A program made the position numbers and the translations under genes. Below are positions 59,810-64,000 of a stretch of DNA of 64,000 nt, piece by piece. Numbering within the stretch: position 1 is the first letter of the stretch; every line of letters begins with the position of its first letter. Location of the stretch: the NCBI GenBank assembly GCA_021234155.1, contig JAJEKV010000013.1, forward strand, positions 11,414,202-11,478,201, read 5' to 3'. Source of the stretch: Isoetes taiwanensis (Eukaryota; Streptophyta; Lycopodiopsida; Isoetales; Isoetaceae). The notes under the pieces were generated by a model that was not told where the DNA came from, ran no database searches, and saw only the letters and a program-made list of their open reading frames with translations.

Positions 59810-59814
59810 TTGAT

Positions 59815-60940
59815 GACCTATTTGGGACTTCCGGCACCAGCTGAAAACAACAAAAAGGGACACGAAGAAAGAGGAGCGTAACGGTAAAACGGGCGAGCAG
59901 ACAGGAACAACCGGGTCAACATGGTAAAATGGCATGATGATGAGACAATTCACTTGGGGCAAAAAGGAACTATGATGAGTCAAGAGGCGGACAAAGGAGG
60001 GAGTCAAGACAATAGAAGAGCAAGAACAGTTCAACGGATGAAATGAACGATTAAAGAGGAAAAAGACAAAATGCAAGATGAAAAAGAGAGGAATAGGAGA
60101 TTATAATGAAATGGATGGAATAATGGATCGGAAGAGCTAAAGTCACAAATGCAAATGTCTAAAACACCCTCAAGGGCATTCACGAGATACTAAGAATCTA
60201 TGATAAATGGAGAAATGGGATTAAGACGAGAGGGACTGTATAATAAACAACAAATCAAAAGATATCGTGAGGAATGAAAAACCAAATGAAGGGGACATCG
60301 TGAGATACATGGAGTAAGAACAAATAGAGCAATTGGTACCACTGATGCAGCAAAGGTTGAATGGGATGAGACATTTATGCAAAAGGGAAGGAAGAAGGAG
60401 GGAAAGTCATGAGGTAAAAGAAATAGAGCAAGCTATATATACCAACATCTTGTGAGGTTAGCATTCCTAAATCAATTGACAACTATTAGAGAACCTTTTT
60501 TGTTATAGATTTTAACAGTTTTTTCACCAATTGAGATGATGCATATGCCTTGCTTTTAGACATGTATTTCATTTATTGTGGACATCCATCTCCTCCCAAC
60601 GAGTAGCTCATATATTCAAGACTATCTTCTTCTTCCTAAAATGCTATCACGAAAAAGATAGCAGCAACTATAATGCCATTCTGCATTAATATGCACTTTC
60701 GTTATTATCCTTCAGGGGACATTTTAGCATTGAAAAATGACTTCACAATGTAAGAAGAGTGCTTATCTACTCCCACACCACATTTTTCTAATAATGTAAT
60801 AGGGCATGACATATAGAGAACGACCATTTAAAGATACCTTTGACAACTTGAGGTTCCCAATGCTGGCATTCACAAGTGAAAGTTCCAGGGTCCTCTTCTA
60901 TTTGTAATAGAGTCAAAATAGACTCTTCCAGGCTTCAACT
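59815..60940. other. A-rich unassigned stretch
   Basis: From 59.83 to 60.42 kb the plus strand is strongly purine-rich (repeated GAAAAAG, GGAATGG and AAATGG phrases). No gene is recognised. This may be the decayed 3' part of the LINE whose endonuclease follows. Confidence 0.4.
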
Positions 60941-60949
60941 AGTCTATAT

Positions 60950-61740
60950 GCGTTATTTGCTCAGATTGGTTGCTAATGACCTTTTACCATAACTTGTAGC
61001 AATTTTCAGGAAAGTTTTTAATTCGTCACTTTCCTTTCATCTTCAATTATCAAATTTTCAAGTTCATTACACAAGGATATACTATATGCTTGTTGGTTGC
61101 CCATCCATCCATTGAAGTCCCCCAAAAGAACTATTGCAAAATCTCTTCTTCTTCTTCTTCTTCATGATCATCTCTCCACTCTTGCAATCTCAAATCCAGC
61201 CTTAACAATTCATATATATCATTATCATATGAACTAGGAGGGAAATAACACAATACCAATAGCAAATAACAGCTATCAAGAGATCCATTATTGAGTTCAA
61301 TCTCCAAAAATTGTTCATCATCATGAAAAAGCACTGAAGCGTTGACCATCATTTTTCGATTATAGCATGCAATGCCTTTAAAGAGTCTTCCACGCACGGG
61401 CCTAGTAAGGAAGATGGATACTAACTAATATCTAGCTATTTGTGGCATCCTATTAAGTTCATTTTCCTAGGTCTTTGTTAAACATAAAATATCGTATTTA
61501 TTTTGATGCAAATACTGTAATCCAGCCTTTTCTGTCATCCAATATTCTAGCACACTCCATCAACTTTGGAAGCACTCGGAGTTAATTCCTGTACCTCTCT
61601 TCTTTCCCTAATAATAACCTTTCCATTACAATACACATTCCATTTCCTATCCTCTCGAGTTTCTTTTATCTTTAATGGATTACCAATCTATACTACTGTC
61701 ATTCAGAAGGTTCTTGGCTTGACAATACTACAAAGCACTA
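60950..61740 (-). mobile_element. LINE 5' fragment: AP-endonuclease domain
   Basis: Reading the minus strand from about 61540, frames with DILCLTKTWENE (the -LQETW- motif of AP endonucleases) lead to MRGRLFKGIACYNRKMMVNA (61397) and then YLLLVLCYFPPSSYDNDIYE. A frame change inside the (GAA)n run at about 61150 then brings VLLGDFNGWMGNQ (about 61130-61098), where GDFN is the catalytic motif. The order matches the endonuclease of LINE ORF2. Frame breaks and the missing RT show a dead fragment. Confidence 0.75.
61140..61165. repeat. (CTT)n microsatellite
   Basis: About seven CTT units within the endonuclease relic (Glu-rich run on the minus strand). Length change here probably caused the frame break. 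Confidence 0.85.
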
Positions 61741-61775
61741 CTTTATGGCCGCGGACGCCCTCTTACCGTGATAAT

Positions 61776-63410
61776 GTGCACTTCACCGATACAAACAGAG
61801 TTCTATCCCCATACCAGCTCCAAGTGGGCCGATACAGGCCTCCACATGACATCAGAACCGCGGACGGGTTCCAAAGTGGGGAAGAGTGAAGGGGCCATTT
61901 TACTCCCATCTCCCCTCGTATCTACCAGCCGGAAGTGTAAACATTACGTCGTAAGATATATAGCATAAGCAATACATCCACCAAGGGTGGTCCATCATAT
62001 CCGTGATAAACAAGGTGGAGCACACATATATGGGGAGTCCTACCGCTGCCTCGACTCAAGGGGTTGATCGACGGCTTGGGTCTCCGTGAGTTCATTGCGC
62101 ATGCACTATGGCAATGGATTTTACCGGGTATATGAACATGGCATAGGGTTGTCCACCCATCCGCCCCCGCGGCACACTTTGCGTAGTAGGCTGAAAAGTG
62201 CTCCGGACTCCCGACCGTAGCCCCACCGGATGCATACAGCCAAAGGGGCTATTCCCGGTTTCATCTCCTGGCCCGATAGCGGTGAAGGATCACTCCCTCC
62301 GTGACCAACGCCCCACCGCGTGACTAGAGGCCAACGCCTCGTATTCGGGATCAACCTAATCGAACGTGAACCCCACTTCACCGTGTCGAAGTCCATGCCT
62401 TACCCGCCTCAGCTGGGTAAGCCATTGACTCATAGCCCAAATGATCCCCTGTGAGGCCTTACACACCGCAGGGATCGCTCAAGAGCCTAACAGAACCTCT
62501 TCTTAGCCGGGCCCTCGCCCCTTCACTCACAACCGGCGGTGGTTCTTGTACAGGCCGAATCTATAGTGTGCTAGAGAGGCTAATCTAGGAGCATCTACTA
62601 CCAAGCTCGGCGGTCTCTACCCCTTCCCAATACATATAAGGAGTTCATAGAGATACATCATCCATATATATATCGTAAGAACTGAGAACTATATCTAATC
62701 TATATCATAGAGTTAGGTTCTTTAGTTAGGGGTCCGTATCTAGGAGATCTGGTGAAGGTTACATATGGGCAATTTAATAGGCTAAACTTCATCATCTATA
62801 AAAGGACTCAAATAGGGTTTAGACTATTCAATTGGCCAAATATTCATACTTGAGTGGGTTCTCCTGACCTCGAAGTTCACCCATCCCACAAACGCCGAAT
62901 CAAGGAAAACTAATGGTGCAATTCTCAGCAGAGTTCTGGGATTAGCGGGTTTCTGGCCTCGCTTGAGGCAAACGCAAAACAGAGTCAAAACCCTCGAAAC
63001 GAAAAATGGCAAGCTAGAGTTTCCTCCCTAAATAGACATTACAAGGGGTTGGCTAGGGTTTTCACCATCCCCCTTTAGGCATGTGGGATAATTGGGAATG
63101 GGCCCACTTGCCTTTAATGGCTAGGTGGCAAAATGCCCATTATGGAAATGTGTGCCCACATTAATGTGTACATTGGAAAATGTGCACATTAATTGCACAC
63201 TTGGGTATGGCCCACTTGGCATCAAGGTCCATATGGAAACGCGCCACATTATCGTGTACATTGGGAAGATGTGCACATTAATAGTTGCACATATTCTCGC
63301 AGTTGCCCTTGCGCTACCCACTGCTACACGCTAGCGTGACACGCTACCGGCGGTACGCCAGGATTTGGCAGTACAAGATAATGCCCCGACCGTGATAATC
63401 GCCCCCGAAC
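61776..63410 (-). repeat. LTR of a second, related gypsy element
   Basis: From TGTGCACTTCACCG (about 61776) to GAACGCTACA (about 63410) the sequence follows the LTRs of the 11.3-kb element. It shares GCACACTTTGCGTAGTAGGC and TGAAAAGTG, the TCTCTACCCCTTCCCAATAC phrase, and GAGTTAGGTTCTTTAGTTAG. It contains extra blocks, including three CATTAATTGCACA/GTGTACATTGG repeats near 63160-63290. The outer target site cannot be checked against a partner. Confidence 0.7.
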
Positions 63411-64000
63411 GCTACATTCTCCCCACTCTGAAAATGATAAGTTGCCCAAGACGGGTCTCCCCACCTTGGGATCATCCTAACCGATCTTCAAACCCACTAA
63501 GTAATATTTTAAAACATTATCACGCATTATATTATGCGAAATAATCCTATCAATTCATAATATCTTTAAGCAAGTTACTGGGATAGTTTTACTTATCACG
63601 ACAATTAAGCTGGTCAAAAATTTTAAAATTTCCCCATGTCTAACATTATTGTTCGAGGTAATTCTTCATTCCTTGCAAATACACATTCCAACAAAATTTG
63701 TGTTGTAAGTTCTAGCTCGACCTCCCTTGCCCTCCTCGAGTGCTCTATTGGCTCCTGTGCCCATTAACACTACGCTAGTACCCATTTTAATTATTAATAA
63801 AATTCCTTTATTATATGGTGACTAATTCCTACAAGAGGAAGAGGGTGTGAATCTTCCATTATGGCCGTGGAGACAACGCCTATATGCCTATATGCCTTCA
63901 TGCCTACACCCCAGCTGCAAATAAGTAGAGGATAGGTCCTTCCCCGTGATATGGGCGGAAGGCCCTCGGGATTCTTTCTTTTTGAACCTCCCATCGCCAT
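63411..64000 (-). mobile_element. Internal start of the second gypsy element, cut by the window end
   Basis: After the LTR the sequence TCTCCCCACCTTGGGATCAT, the AT-rich stretch that follows and TTCCCCGTGATATGGGCGGA correspond in order to 50.0-50.6 kb of the 11.3-kb element (CCTCCCCACCTTGAAAACCC; GGGCGGAAGGATCCTTCCCC). It is therefore the 3' internal end of a sister element in the same orientation, continuing past 64000. Confidence 0.6.

Overview
This is a eukaryotic, land-plant nuclear segment. The evidence is split genes with GT-AG introns, a plant-type meiotic MSH4, plant ABCF4, ZIP, AVT-type and RBP45-type relics, and plant-style LTR retrotransposons primed by initiator Met-tRNA. The density of decayed transposons, the compact introns of MSH4 and LINE types that are unusual for flowering plants make me lean to a seed-free plant such as a fern or lycophyte. 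That is an inference with low confidence. There is no prokaryotic gene content, and most long open frames are fortuitous. Layout: (1) 1-5.7 kb holds the 3' end of a Na+/H+ exchanger (121-502), a duplicated LTR-like unit (about 1.84-3.1 kb), a small tandem duplication and a frameshifted acidic coding relic on the minus strand (4026-4470). (2) 6.4-10.3 kb holds a LINE 3' fragment, a CTAGAAC-rich degenerate repeat and two tandem duplications. (3) 10.3-11.6 kb holds a TATA-box promoter candidate and a broken ZIP metal-transporter copy. (4) 14.0-15.0 kb holds four in-phase exons of an unidentified gene, followed by a 109-bp foldback. (5) 16076-22288, minus strand, is the one complete, intact gene that I could assemble: MSH4, 24 exons, 790 residues. 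(6) 23.6-28.9 kb and 38.0-40.85 kb hold three copies of an unclassified mobile element family with a shared 5' end and a shared foldback 3' end. One copy carries fused fragments of three unrelated host genes (beta-tubulin, an AVT-type amino-acid transporter, an RBP45-type RNA-binding protein). (7) 30.5-32.0 kb is a decayed HUH-type Rep endonuclease gene, followed by a LINE tail. (8) 33.47-35.75 kb is a non-autonomous LTR element with a perfectly delimited 469-bp TRIM nested inside it. (9) 35.8-41.1 kb contains tRNA-derived SINEs. (10) 41.5-42.0 kb is a Ty1/copia RT fragment, 42.3-42.8 kb has inverted repeats and a miRNA-like hairpin, and 43.7-45.9 kb is an intronless broken ABCF4 copy. (11) 48502-59809 is a complete but degenerate 11.3-kb Ty3/gypsy element with matching 5-bp target duplications. 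A LINE endonuclease fragment follows (60.95-61.75 kb), then the LTR and start of a second related gypsy element that runs off the window (61.78-64 kb). The only clear working gene is MSH4, a subunit of the MutS-gamma (MSH4-MSH5) heterodimer that stabilises meiotic crossover intermediates. Nearly everything else is transposon sequence or gene relics.
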